From the NCBI RefSeq assembly GCF_000003815.2, contig NC_049986.1, positions 9,376,616-9,440,615 of the forward strand: a stretch of 64,000 bases of DNA, read 5' to 3'. A program made the translations under genes and the position numbers. Below are positions 1 to 13,200 of this stretch, piece after piece. This DNA is from Branchiostoma floridae (Eukaryota; Chordata; Leptocardii; Amphioxiformes; Branchiostomatidae). The notes beneath the pieces were generated by a model that had not been told where the DNA came from, did not search any database, and saw nothing but the letters and a program-made list of their open reading frames with translations. The stretch's first letter is position 1, and each line of letters begins with the position of its first letter.

Positions 1-284
1 TAGCATACAATCAAATCTGTCTGATAGTAAGTGTAGAGACCACTCAAGGAAATTGTCACAGTACACAGGCTGTTATCATAAACAGAGTTCTTAAGGCTTG
101 GTTAAATCATATGAAAAATAATCTCAGGGACCTAGAAAGTTGCCATCATGGCCAAGTGGTTCCTACATATAGAAGAGGTTACTGCATGTACTCCAATGTT
201 GAATGTATGTAACTTTATCAGACTTTAGAAAGCAATCTTAGACTTATTACCTCCATGAAGAATAAAGGTATTGCTTTTGGTTTA

Positions 285-290
<6 letters not shown>

Positions 291-323
<33 letters not shown>

Positions 324-329
324 GTGTGT
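291..329. repeat. (GT)n microsatellite
   Basis: A GT run interrupted by one C, in a CaV2 intron. Confidence 0.9.
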
Positions 330-565
330 TACATGATTTTAGAACCTCCGGATAGATTGTAAATATCATTTGGTATGTGGATGAGGATTGGGGAGACAGA
401 GGTCAAGGTCGATTTTAGGCCCCTAGAATGTGTGACCTTGTTCACCTTTCTAGATGATGAGTCATCATTGTTGCTTTTTGGCACTACTTGCATTACAACT
501 TCATTCCTTCTAACTTCATTTTCTTTCACCAAATGACCAAAATGTTTTCTTTTTCTCCTCCTTAG

Positions 566-3500
566 CGTGCGTCTTGCTGCCCATTGGATCATCAACCTGC
601 GGTTCTTTGATCCCGCCATCATGTTTGTTATTGTCTGCAGTAGTATCACACTAGCAGCTGAAGATCCTGTCAACAAAGTCTCGCAGAGAAACGAGGTGAA
701 TAATAAGTAGCTAACTTACACTTGTAGCATTAGTATATTGACATTTTGTCTCAACATTTTGTGTTATGCTTTAATCTATATCAAGACATTTATTTTTTAG
801 TATATAAACATTTTGTAATTTGCTAATTTTATAGAGCAAAATCTTCCACAATACAAGTTTTAAGCTTCTTCATTTTCTTTTAAAATTCTTAATTTTTGTG
901 TCATTGTACTTAATCAAAGCCAGTTGCGTATAATTTCAGATAATCTAACTCATATTGTTAATGAGCAAAGTTACCATTCTGTTATATTTTCAAGTAAAGT
1001 TGATGGGGGAAGTATCTTAATATGAAACCACCAAAGAGCTGATAAAAGCCATGAATGTTATGAAAATTAAAAAGATGATAGTCTTTCATCATTCATCTAA
1101 ACTTTATCTTCCTTCTTTCCAGATCCTGAAATATTTTGACTATGTTTTCACTGGGATTTTCACATTTGAAATGACCATAAAGGTATGGAAACAAATATCT
1201 CTCATATTGAAGTAGTAAGTGAAATGCGTTCTCTGAGATCTGTATTTAGGCTCACTAGCTATGCTGTACAGTATCAGATTCTTCTGTTTACAGCAAAATG
1301 AAAATCTTATAATTATTCATTTTCTATGTACTGCATTTTATATAGAGTAAATTATTCTATTTGAAGAAGGTTCTGCATGTGGTTTGTTCAGCTGTACAAC
1401 AAAGATTCATCAATCTGACATTTTCTTGATTCAATTTTGATTGTCTGCTCTGATTGGTCCTCTCACAGTTGATTGACATGGGAGTGGTGTTACACAAGGG
1501 TGCCTACTTCAGGGACCTTTGGAACTTTCTGGATGCAGTGGTTGTGACAGGTGCTCTGGTCGCCTTTGCATTCAGGTAAGCAAGACTGCATCAGTTGTTA
1601 CCTCCATGAAAACTAGAAGTATTTTTGTTCTGTCTTAAGATCATGATAGGAATTTCAAACAAAATGTGACATGACATTGTGTAAAGGTGTACACATCCAG
1701 GCACAGATTAAACTATTTCATGAAGGTATGAGGTAACTCTTGTTGTCTGAGCTTCTAGTTAGTAAATAAACAGAGTAAACAATCTCACATAATCATTCAG
1801 GATTGAGTGGTGATATATGAATTTTCATATGTTGGTAGTGGTTTTAAAAACTTTGATATCTTACAAATGTTGTTTTATTTCTAGTGGTTCCCAAGGAGGA
1901 GGGAAGAATCTGAACACTATCAAAACACTTCGGGTGTTGAGAGTGCTCAGACCGCTTAAGTCTATCAAAAGACTACCGAAACTCAAGGTCAGTGTTTTGA
2001 AATTCATAATTCTTTGGTCACAATCTTTTGTTTTTAATGTGGAGGTTCACTGTTATTCACCAAACTTTTGACAAGACCTCCAGTCTTCTTGAGCATAACC
2101 CATACAAATAAAGTTGGAAAATTCTGTCCCAAATACTTTTAATTTGAATTTGCTGTTCTTTTAGTCACTCACTCATGATCACTCACTCACTCACTCACTC
2201 ACTCACTCACTCACTCACTCACTCACTCACTCACTCACTCACTCACTCACTCACTCACTCACTCACTCACTCACTCACTCACTCACTCACTCACTCATTC
2301 ACTCACTCACTATGTTGCAAAGTATATTTAGATAGGATTAAGTAAAAATTACTACAAATCTGGTTGGGTGAGAAACTGGGATTTGAAGTCACAACTTTTC
2401 AGGTCCGGGTTGCCCAACCCTAGACGCTAGTTGAATGTTACATGTGTAAGTTATGGTAGTTGTGCTATATCTTTTGTTAGGCCAAAGGGTCAGTGCTTTG
2501 TTGCCCATGCAGTGTGTACAAAATATGCATGCTATTACAAGGCTATCCGGATCCCTCTCCTTTCACTGCCTTTTACTCCCAAACAAATCAGGTACCCATT
2601 TTTGGATCCAGGTGTATTGAGGACATTTACCTTTCACAAGGGCGCAACATCTAGCCAGGAATGCCATAAATGGAACCTGTGACATCTCAGTCTCGTATCC
2701 ACTTGCCTAGCCACTTAGCTATTTGACACCGTGGCTCCACATTCACTCTGGTGTGTATGTATAAAATGTTGACGTTTAAGACTTTCTGTCCCTCTCCAGG
2801 CCGTGTTTGACTGTGTAATCCACTCCATCAAGAACGTCATCAACATCCTGATTGTTTACATGCTGTTCCAATTCATCTTTGCCGTGGTGGCCGTGCAGCT
2901 CTACAAGGGCAAGTTCTACTACTGCACCGACGCCTCCAAGAACAAGGAGGAATCCTGCCAGTGAGTGGATACTTTTACCATAATTTTCATTCTGTCCTTG
3001 TTTTTCCTTTTGTCACCCCAGAGAAGGAGTAAAATAATCGTTTTGCGCAAGTCTGACCAACTCGGCCCAACACCCTAACCCTTACCCCTAACCCTTATTT
3101 TTTTTTAAACAGAAAGCGTTCCAAAGCAGTATGGGAAAAGGGGTGAAGTCTGCTATCTATAATTGCCTTCTTTTCATCTGTTTGAATCAATTGTTCCCAG
3201 GATTAACAACCTATACGTTTATACATTGTTGTATTTTCAACTGGATAATTTTGTAAGGAAAAACTCATATGTAAGGTAAAAATGGGCAGGCAATTACATG
3301 TAGTGCCATATTTCTCTGATATGTGGGGTTTAACAATATGTAGAAAACTGTATCAGCTACCTGTACATGTAAGATGTCACAAGTATGTAAATAATGATCT
3401 CCTTGAACAGCCCCTAAGATTTGGTAAAAAAATTTTTTTCAGGGGTTATTATTTAGAATATAACGATGACGAAGTCAACGTGCAACCCAGGGAGTGGAAG

Positions 3501-4298
3501 CGAAGAGACTTCCATTATGACAATGTGTTTTGGGCCCTCCTAACACTCTTCACTGTCACTACTGGGGAAGGATGGCCAGCGTGAGTAGATTAACTATCAT
3601 TTCTTGTTATGAGACTCTTTACAGCTCAACACAACAGGACTATTAATGATAGGCTGACTGTGCCATTACACAACAGAAACACTCACCATGAATTTCCATT
3701 CAATCTTGCCAACTGTCATCAAATGTCTGTATTAGAAGTAAATGAGGCGGGTTCTTAAACATACTGGTGGTGCTGCAACTCTCAACATGTTGAAATTTAT
3801 GTTAAAATTGAACCAGTGAATTCATCAGTTCAATACATTAGATCTAATATTTCATTCCAACAAACATTCAGACAAGATGCTTGAACAGATTCCTTATTGC
3901 CAATCACATTATGCAATGCTAAAAATGATTGTGAACTATGGAAAAAATGCTCTATGTCTGCACATGCTGCAAACATACCCATATGTTCTGTCTTGCATTG
4001 GCTTCTACTAACGGTTGATTCAATCACAAATTTCAGTTGAAAGTATGAAACAAAAGGCCTTACTTATTTACTGTTCATAACTGTCACTTGTAGGATCTTG
4101 CAGTGGTCCATGGATTCCACCACGGAAGACACCGGACCATCTCCAGGCTACCGTAAAGAAATGGCTATCTACTACGTGGTCTACTTCGTTGTGTTTCCGT
4201 TTTTCTTTGTCAACATTTTTGTGGCCTTGATCATCATCACCTTCCAAGAGGAAGGTGAAAAGCAGGCACTAGAATCCGGCATTCTAGACAAAAACGAG
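566..4298 (+). CDS. CACNA1A/B/E-like (CaV2): CaV2 exons for domain III (S1-S6 and pore loop)
   Basis: Seven exons. Exon 566-695 encodes IIIS1 ([12 protein letters not shown], then AAEDP). Exons 1123-1182 and 1469-1575 give S2-S3. Exon 1885-1987 holds the S4 sensor, with regularly spaced R/K in [20 protein letters not shown]. Exon 2800-2960 holds S5. Exon 3443-3580 holds the pore helix and the selectivity glutamate in TTGEGWP. Exon 4094-4298 holds S6 ([15 protein letters not shown]) and the start of the III-IV linker. The window opens inside the preceding intron. Confidence 0.94.
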
Positions 4299-7200
4299 GT
4301 AAGAGAAATTATGAATTTGATTTTGTGCTCTATAGTTAGCAATGTTTGCCTTTAAGTTAGTGTCCTTAGTGAAAAATATTTCTGCTCATTTTCCTACAGT
4401 CTGATTAAATCTTGCTTATAGCAGCCTACCTTCTGACTGGCCTCCTCTATCTGTGGGTAGGGGCCAGTTACAGTCCTGGACAGCAGAATTTGTGTTACAA
4501 AAACTAATTTTCCTAATGCTACTGCTAACTTCAGGAGACAAGTTGACTGATGTATTCATGATTTTAAAACTTTTTTCTTTACATGAGCTATAATAATCTA
4601 TGTACCTTTGGTACTCTCACAGTTAACATATTTTTCCCCTTTTGGCTATTTTCAGAGAAATTGTATAGACTTTGCCATGAATGCCAAGCCTATGACCAGA
4701 TATATGCCCGAGAACAAGAAGTCCTTCCAGTTCAAGATGTGGAAGTTCGTGGTCTCCCCACCGTTCGAGTACTTCATCATGGCCATGATCGCGCTGAACA
4801 CCGTCGCCTTGATGTGCAGGGTATGCTGGTCTAGATGAATTTTGATAATGTTTGTGGGTGCAAAAATACGTATACTTCACAAATGTGCTTACTTCTTTTA
4901 GATTGTATTGGCACTGTATGTCAAAGAGCCCTTACAACTTAGCCCCGCCTATTGTAAGGTCCTTGCAATTCGGCCTGGCATATACTTGTGTCACCCGGGT
5001 ACAGGGTTGATTTTAACTGTGAATTAAAATCAACCTAGGGCCTGGTTGTGCCCAACAATAGCCCTGTAGTTGAGGGTTGTCCCATGAGACCACACAAGGG
5101 GGTTCACCTTGAAAAAAAGCCTCTAAACTACCTGACGGGCCCCATTTCTAATTGTGATCATTAAACATTTAAAACGAGAGCCAGAGTATTTTACAGAGAA
5201 GTTTATTACAGGAGCAAACCAAAGCTAGGGTTATACAATGTAGAATAGATACCACACTACTGCATTACATTGTAGTATATGAGAATGAATGATCCATTGT
5301 CTCAACCATGTATTATCTTATTCTACAGCATTATAAACAGACTGCAGACTGGGACGAAATTCTTAACTACTTCAACATTGCCTTCACTTCCTTGTTTGGA
5401 CTGGAGTGCATCCTGAAGATGATAGGCTTTGGACCAAGGGTATGTATAGCTACATAGATGTCTCATGATCAACTTGTCTTGATAAAACATTTTGGAAAGT
5501 GGATATCAACACTGAAAGATGAAAAATGGCATTTACAGTAGACTACAACTAATTTCATTATGGCCAATTGCATAACTCGGGAAATTGCACAGAAATTTAA
5601 AACCCCAAACCATTTCCCGTTCACCCCAGTATAGATAAAATGGCATAATTGCATTAGCCATTACGGCATAATTCTGATATTTGCATGAAATAACAGCACA
5701 TGGTATACTAACCTGGAATCATATGATAAAAATAACCAAAACAGCAAATATAAGCTGACAAGATTAAGTACAATGGTATCAAATTGCCCAAAGTTTTGTA
5801 ATTGTGGCCGGTGCCACTCATTTGGTTTATTGACTAAGCCATATAGCTGCAAAAATCCTTTGACAAATGGCTCATGCAATTAACAGGATTCTACTGTACT
5901 AGTAAGTAGGGTGTTTAAGTATATACAACATCCAATAGGCTTTGTTCACATACCATCATTTTTTCATTGTTTAAACGTGAATGCATGTCAATTGTATTAC
6001 ACAATCCCTACTGGTACTGAAATGCCATCCGTTGGCAACATAATCATATTTCCGAAAGGAGAAATTAATCTTTCAGGTTATCAATAGTTAAATTAAGCAA
6101 GAAAACAGGCAAGGGTGTATCTTAGCATTAAAGTGCATCTGTGCTGTTAAAGACATTAGGAAAGAAGACTAAACTTGATCTATTCCAATACTCTAAATTG
6201 TCCCATTTATTTGAATTATTGGTTATAGTTAGGTCTTCTTTCAGAAACTAAGATTTAAAACTTAATCAAAATTTAAGACCTCCTAACACTGAAACGGATA
6301 GAGTGACTACTTAAAATTGGTGGTCAAAGTTTAGTCTTTTTCAGAAAGTTAACTAAGATTTAATCAAGATCTTAACACTGAAAGGGATACAGTGACTATT
6401 TTGAAATGAATTTTTCAAGTATCTTGGTGAGAAATATTAAGCAGTCTTCAGCAGTTGCCTCAACTTATTTATACTCCTCTCTTTGATCATGATTCGTTAA
6501 TAAGACACTGTGTTTGCTGCTCATAGAATTACTTCCGCGATGCATGGAACGTGTTTGACTTCATCACGGTTGTCGGTAGCGTAACGGACATCCTGGTGTC
6601 CAACTTTGGGGTAAGTTCAATCTCAAAAGGGTGTCTTTTTTTCTCTCCACAGCAATTTGACGTGTTGTCATTAAATTGCTTCTTCCTAATATCTACATTA
6701 ATGTACACAAACTGTAAATTTTTACATTGTATTTCGTCAAATGTATAATATGGTCACATATTTGTAATGTTACATTGCATGAGCTTATTTCAATCCTTAT
6801 GACAGACTACTCAAGGCAGAAAATGTATCAACATATGTTTGCAAAACTATAATTCTTTTCAAGTGATATGTTAAAGAAATGTCTTCTTTGTGTCTCTAAA
6901 AGCTTTGATATCACTATCTTTTATGTCTGACGTGTAATGTGATAAACATATGCCTTTTTACAACCTACAGTTACTCTTTAGCAAAATTCACCATTATTTC
7001 AGACGATCTACAATTTAATTTTTGAATTTGTATCAATTCTGTAGTTCGAAATAATATTTACCATTGTGAGCAACCATGGAGAGGTGTCTACTTGTCTAAT
7101 GGTAACATGTATCCGTGGCCATTTCAGGTTTTGTGTTAAACTTTGCAGTATCTGCTCATGTGTATTATGTATGTAATGTATGTAATGAATGTTTAACACA

Positions 7201-10200
7201 CTCCTGACCTGTTGTAACCTGTGTCCTGACCACGCTGTCTAGGGAGACTTTGCGGTAGGTGATTCCGAGGAAACCCTGCCCACCTCCCAGCCCAAGCTGT
7301 CCAACCAATAAGCTAGCTCACCATTTCAAGTGCACATGTACAGTGTGTTGGGCACAGACCTCCAATTCTCCTAGCATTAAAATGCATACAAAACATGTAA
7401 AAAAAGGCTGTCAAAAGTCACCTACCTGAGGTTTAATTGGTGAAAATCTCACATTGGCAGGCAAGTTTGACTTCTAAAGAGTGCATATGGCGATTTTGAT
7501 GACATTTGATTCGGCGCAATGCGCCCCCACAAACAGAATAAGAAACTCTGTTGACCTTTGACCTTTCTGATAACACCCAAACTATACTTACTCTAGACTG
7601 TCTATGACACTCCAAACATGGCAGAAAGCCCATTTTTCTCACAAAACAAAATAGCCGGAACCCCTACCTATAATTTCCAGCGCCAAAATGCCAACATTTA
7701 CCAACAAAAAGGCTTCTTACAGTTACTTTTGCAAGCCATCTTGAATCAAAATTGGCGCATGCGCAGGTCTGTAATGGTGACCTTTCACCTGTTGCACATG
7801 TGAAAGTGTGAAGGAGCCTTCAACTTTGACCTATTACCCACAGTGCATCACACTACACATGCGCACTTCAAAATTGTGAGCCAGTTTACGTGCATGCCAT
7901 GCACACATGGCTTATACAGTTTACGTTGGGTGGCCAGCATGACTTATGTACCAGTTTTCATTTGTCCATGCCATTTTTCTTTTGCATGATGAACCACATT
8001 CTGCCGCTCCTGCACTCGCTTTGCCTACTGTTCCAACCAACAGAGCGTAAGTTTTACATTTTGTTTATATGTAAGAACAAGTCGTGAGATGTTTGTGCTT
8101 GCCTCATGCATGTGTAATGTTACAACTGCCATTGTCCATGATCAAAATCAACTAATAAGTCATATCAATAGATCACAATCATTCACAGCTATTATAATTG
8201 ACATGCTTCCAACGTGACTGTTTAAGATCTTAAGATTTTCTGGAATGTTAAATGGAGTCCTTTTTTCCGTTTTCACAATTGAAAAGAAAGTTTTAGCCAC
8301 AATTTATGGACAAGAGCATTTGCTGTTGCAGTTAATTAATAGTACTACCAGAAAGAGAAATTAAAAAAAAAATAAATTATATTTGCTTTTGATATTGGCA
8401 ACTCTCAAAGTACATGCATCATTTTGTTATCACTTGTTGTACTTTATATAGCCCATGTTCTGCTGAGCCCGTACATGTATAATACATATATGGGTTGCAC
8501 ATATATGACGCCTGTATGTGGGTCCAGTATCCTTCATGCATCTGGGGCATTTCTTACTTAAATGCAGCATATCACAGCTATAAACTGCATTGATTTGGTA
8601 TGTAAATCACAGAATAGGTCAAGTTCTACTGTTTTGATCAATTAACCAGCTTTGGGGGGGTGGGGTGAATTGGCAATGAAATTGTCAGCAGGGCAAGGGA
8701 TGTAAATATTTGTATAAAGGTGAACAACATGCAAATTTGTTTTCATATGATGGAAGTTAAGGCAAAGCGATATGATTTGATCTTTTACAATATTTGAGGG
8801 GAATTAAAACACATGAGTGTGTGCAATAGGACATCCTCAACACTATCACTACAAAGCAGTTTGAAATATCCTGTTATTTTTTCCCCTGAAATTCAGGACA
8901 ACTTCATCAGCCTGAGCTTCCTGAGGCTTTTCCGAGCCGCTCGACTCATCAAACTGCTCAGGCAGGGAGAGACCATCCGGACTCTGCTCTGGACATTTAT
9001 CCAGTCTTTTAAGGTAAAAACAGACAACTGTACTTCAAAACTTTCCCCACAGAGCACTGGGAGGACCTTGCAAATGACAGATCCAGCTGGACATGCACAC
9101 TGTCCAGGCAGCTCAAATCAGGAGAAACCAGACTGATGCGCATGGCAGAAAAAATCAGATCCTGTGAAAAGAACTCTGCAACAGAGTCCTGAGTCAGCTT
9201 TCAGATTTGCTCTATGTGGCAGAGACTGTCACTCTCGTATAGGACCGTTTAGCCATAGCCGATGCTGTAGGGCTGATATCAATTAGGATTTTACCATGGT
9301 CAATATTGACCAAAGGAGCTAGGCCATATATAAAAAGTGTTCACAAGAAGAATTTTGAGGCAATGAAGAATATTCCTCACCTTTGTATTATATTAGAATA
9401 GTATGATTGAAATTTGTAATTGTTGGATCGCGGCATTTCAATATTGTTCATAGTTTTTGTAAAGGGCCGCATGCCGTAGTGCAGCGACATTATTGTTGTC
9501 AGGAGTTACTTGTTCTTGATTAGATGTCTGCCACCTTGCTTAGGTTCCATTTGCGATTGGTTGTCTTGAAGTTCACTTGCTGTTTTCTATGGCTCTTTTG
9601 TTTTCCATAATTAGCATTGGTTCTTGTAAATGCAGAAGGAAAGACTTAATTGGTCTCTAATTGTATCATGCAGTTGCTCTAAATAAGTGTAGAAGTGACC
9701 TGATATAATATTTTTTGTCTTTCCCCCACTATCCAGGCCTTACCCTATGTTGTCCTGCTCATCGCCATGCTGTTATTCATATATGCCATTGTGGGAATGC
9801 AGGTAAGACTGAAGGGTTGGTTAACTTGATGGCTAATTTTATTCCATTGGGACCATAATATGTTGCTATTGACATGATAATCTATCACTTTATGATTTTG
9901 TATAAAAACTCATGACTTGGAATTACTTGGGTACAGTAATTAGTTAACAGTTGTTGCAAAACAGTTGTCGTTGGAGGAACAGATTAGCTCTTTCATGTCA
10001 TTTACAAATATATGTACCAGAAGAAGTGGACACAGTATGCTTCCTTGTGGTACATGTGATGGCTACTCAGTTTCTTTAAAAATGTACATTAACATGTACA
10101 TGTACTACAATTGTATAACACCATATGTCTCTACTACTACTTGGTTGGTTGCCTGTCTCTTTGCTTCGTTTGAACCACTACAGCTACTGTAACAGTTACT

Positions 10201-13200
10201 ACAATTAGATGGAATTTGATCCACATGGTACATGGTCTAAATGGTCTTTATTTTCCTTCATGTACAAACAGGTTTTTGGTAACATAGCTCTAGATGATGA
10301 AACTGAGATCCACAGGCATAACAACTTCAGAACCTTCATACAAGGGCTCATGGTTCTATTCAGGTAGGAAACACTTGCTATACATACTATAGATGTCTAT
10401 CATTAAGTGATTTACCAGTTTCATTAATTGTAGATGTATACAACACAGCCACGCACAGATGGATAATCTATCGGGCATTGTATAGGACTTTATGATAATG
10501 TAGTACAGTGACATACATGTACATGTATATCTTCCTTATGGCCACCATGAAAAAGGATAGATATTGCATTAAGTAGGTTTGTTTGATTGTGTCTAGATTT
10601 CTGCAATACATTGTATTTGAATTCCAGGCATGTTGGGGGCACTATCGGGAAGTTAGGTCAGATGTAACAGAAAGGTGGCTCGAAATGGGATGGGCCAGTC
10701 TAGAATTTTCTGGACTGCGTTCGACAGGACATAGCATTGGCTAAGCTCTTAGGGATAAGGATGCCTCAGTGTTGTATCCATAAAGTACTGAAGACAACCT
10801 TGGATATTATTGAACATGAGCCTGAGCTAGAAAAGGCTTCAAGAATACATGTAAAAACATACCAGGGGGAGCAAAATTGACTTTTGTTTTCCAACCCACC
10901 CACAAACCAAATATCGTAATCCATCCAGAGGTTCTTGAATTATTGCTCACTACAAAAATCCGGACTCACAGACAGACACATGTACACAGACACACCCAAA
11001 ACTATGGAGATAGCAAGAAATTGACACAAAAACCTAGTTTGCATGTTTGGGATAACTGGAGCGGTACCCCCCTCCCGCAGGTGTGCGACAGGAGAGGCAT
11101 GGCAGGAGATCATGCTGTCCTGTTTACCAGGAGCAGAGTGTGATGCACAGAGCGAGGACCCCGGCCCCAACTGTGGCAGCACATTCGCCTACTTCTACTT
11201 CACATCCTTCATCTTCCTCTGCTCCTTCTTGGTAAGAGTTGCCAATAATTATCTTTGCCCTGAAGGTTCTGTAATCAGTGCTGTTTCTGTGTTTGTTTGA
11301 AAACAGCAAAACTCAAGAAGTTATGTATGGATCGGTATGATACCTGAAATGTGGGTACAATGTAGCTTGATGTTTTTTTACAGTATCTTGTGACTGGTTA
11401 TTCAGTATACTGGTATAGGTAAAAAGTATGAAGTCTGTTTTTTTTTCCAAATAGGTAATCCAACAGATAGTTAACACAAGTTCAAAGCAGTCTTTTTTTC
11501 AGAACCATGGACAGAGTCAGGAAGTGCCAAGCACTACCTTTTCTTCTTCCATACATGGCTGAAGACCAATCTTATAACCCCTTTTTTTTTCAGGCAATAC
11601 ACTTACTTATTGTCCATTATTCTATTTTAGTTTCCCAATATTATGAGTGTTATTTTTTGACATGAATTCCTTGTATTGGAAAAAAATCACTGTCCAAAGC
11701 TGTGCGGAGATCTTGACATCAAAGGGTTGTTTTTTCCACCATTTTGCAGATGTTGAATCTGTTTGTTGCTGTCATCATGGACAACTTTGACTACTTGACA
11801 CGGGACACGTCCATCCTAGGCCCCCACCACTTGGAAGAGTACATCCGAGTCTGGGCTGACTTTGACCCAGGAGCAACGTGAGCTTTCTTCCCATTCCCTC
11901 CCCTCCTCAAGCTTTCTGTTTTGTTTTTAATTCTTGAAATTTCTCATTTCCTTTCATTCTATTTTTATATTTTTCATCTTTATTATTGACATATTCAGAA
12001 GACTTCACTACAGAATCAGAAAAATAATTGAATGACACCTTTTTTACTTACCTTTGGAACAACTACATGACATTGTATTAAAACATTTTATCTTTGTATT
12101 TAGTTTAGATTTTTTCTTTCATTCAAAATTGATTCTCAAGTGTCAGAATAATATTCAGTACTCAGTCCTAATCTGAGGTGTTTAATCCAAACACTTAGGG
12201 GCTCAGTAAGCTAGCAGCCACATCCAGACATAAGTTGTACAGCTCATGACAAAGTAATGAAGTACAAATCCTTGTATAAATGGATACCAAAATTCAAATC
12301 ATTGACATTTGAGTTGTGCACCATATTTCTATGTTAGTCTGGAAGCTTATTGATCTGCCTCAGGCTAGTACATGTACATTGTGTTAAACACTGTGCGTGT
12401 TTGTGTTTCCAGTGGCAGGATATCATACACTGATATGTTTGACCTGCTGAAGCAGCTCAATCCACCACTGGGCTTCGGAAGGAAGTGTCCTGCTAGAGTG
12501 GCCTATAAGGTCAGGGAACACCTTGTTTATATAATCTTCTTTTCGTATGAGAACTCCAAAGAATGTCATTTGTTGTATTTTCAAGCATAGTAAACTTTGG
12601 CCAAAAAAGGTACAATTTTACAGTAACTTATTTTACCTAGATACCTAGTACCTTGACCTCCTATTTTAAGGACTCTTTAAAACTTTAAATAAATTCTCAA
12701 CATGTTTGTCTAGTTATCCTTTTTCTCAGGGGCATTAACCTATACCCATAGGGTTTTTAAATAACATCAAGTCAATGAACAGTGGTTTTAAATTGTCGTA
12801 CTGTAAACAGAACATTGCAGTTTGAATCTACTGTCCATTGACTTAATATCCCTAACTATCCTGTTTTTAAAAACAACGGACATAGGTTAGTCCACAGAAA
12901 AAGCTGAACTATCATTAGTGTTCATTGCATATGATTGCTGAGAATCTAAGGTGGAATTCAATGATTGTGTATTAATCAGTACAGGCAGTGTTTACATTTG
13001 TTTTATTTTGCAGAGGTTGATCCGAATGAACATGGCCGTAGACGACAACAAGACCGTCCATTTCACCACCACCCTGTTTGCCTTGATCCGGACTTCTCTC
13101 AACATCAAGATAGATAAACGTTTGTGCTGTCCTTTATATCTTTGTTTTACACTTATTAATGTAATAAGGTATTACTTATCAAGTTTCTATGCCACGTGGA

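Noticed and set aside
2650-2745. Minus-strand tRNA-like segment (TAGCTAAGTGGCTAGG)
   Set aside because: The A-box resemblance is fair, but no convincing B box follows at the right distance, so I did not annotate it as a SINE.
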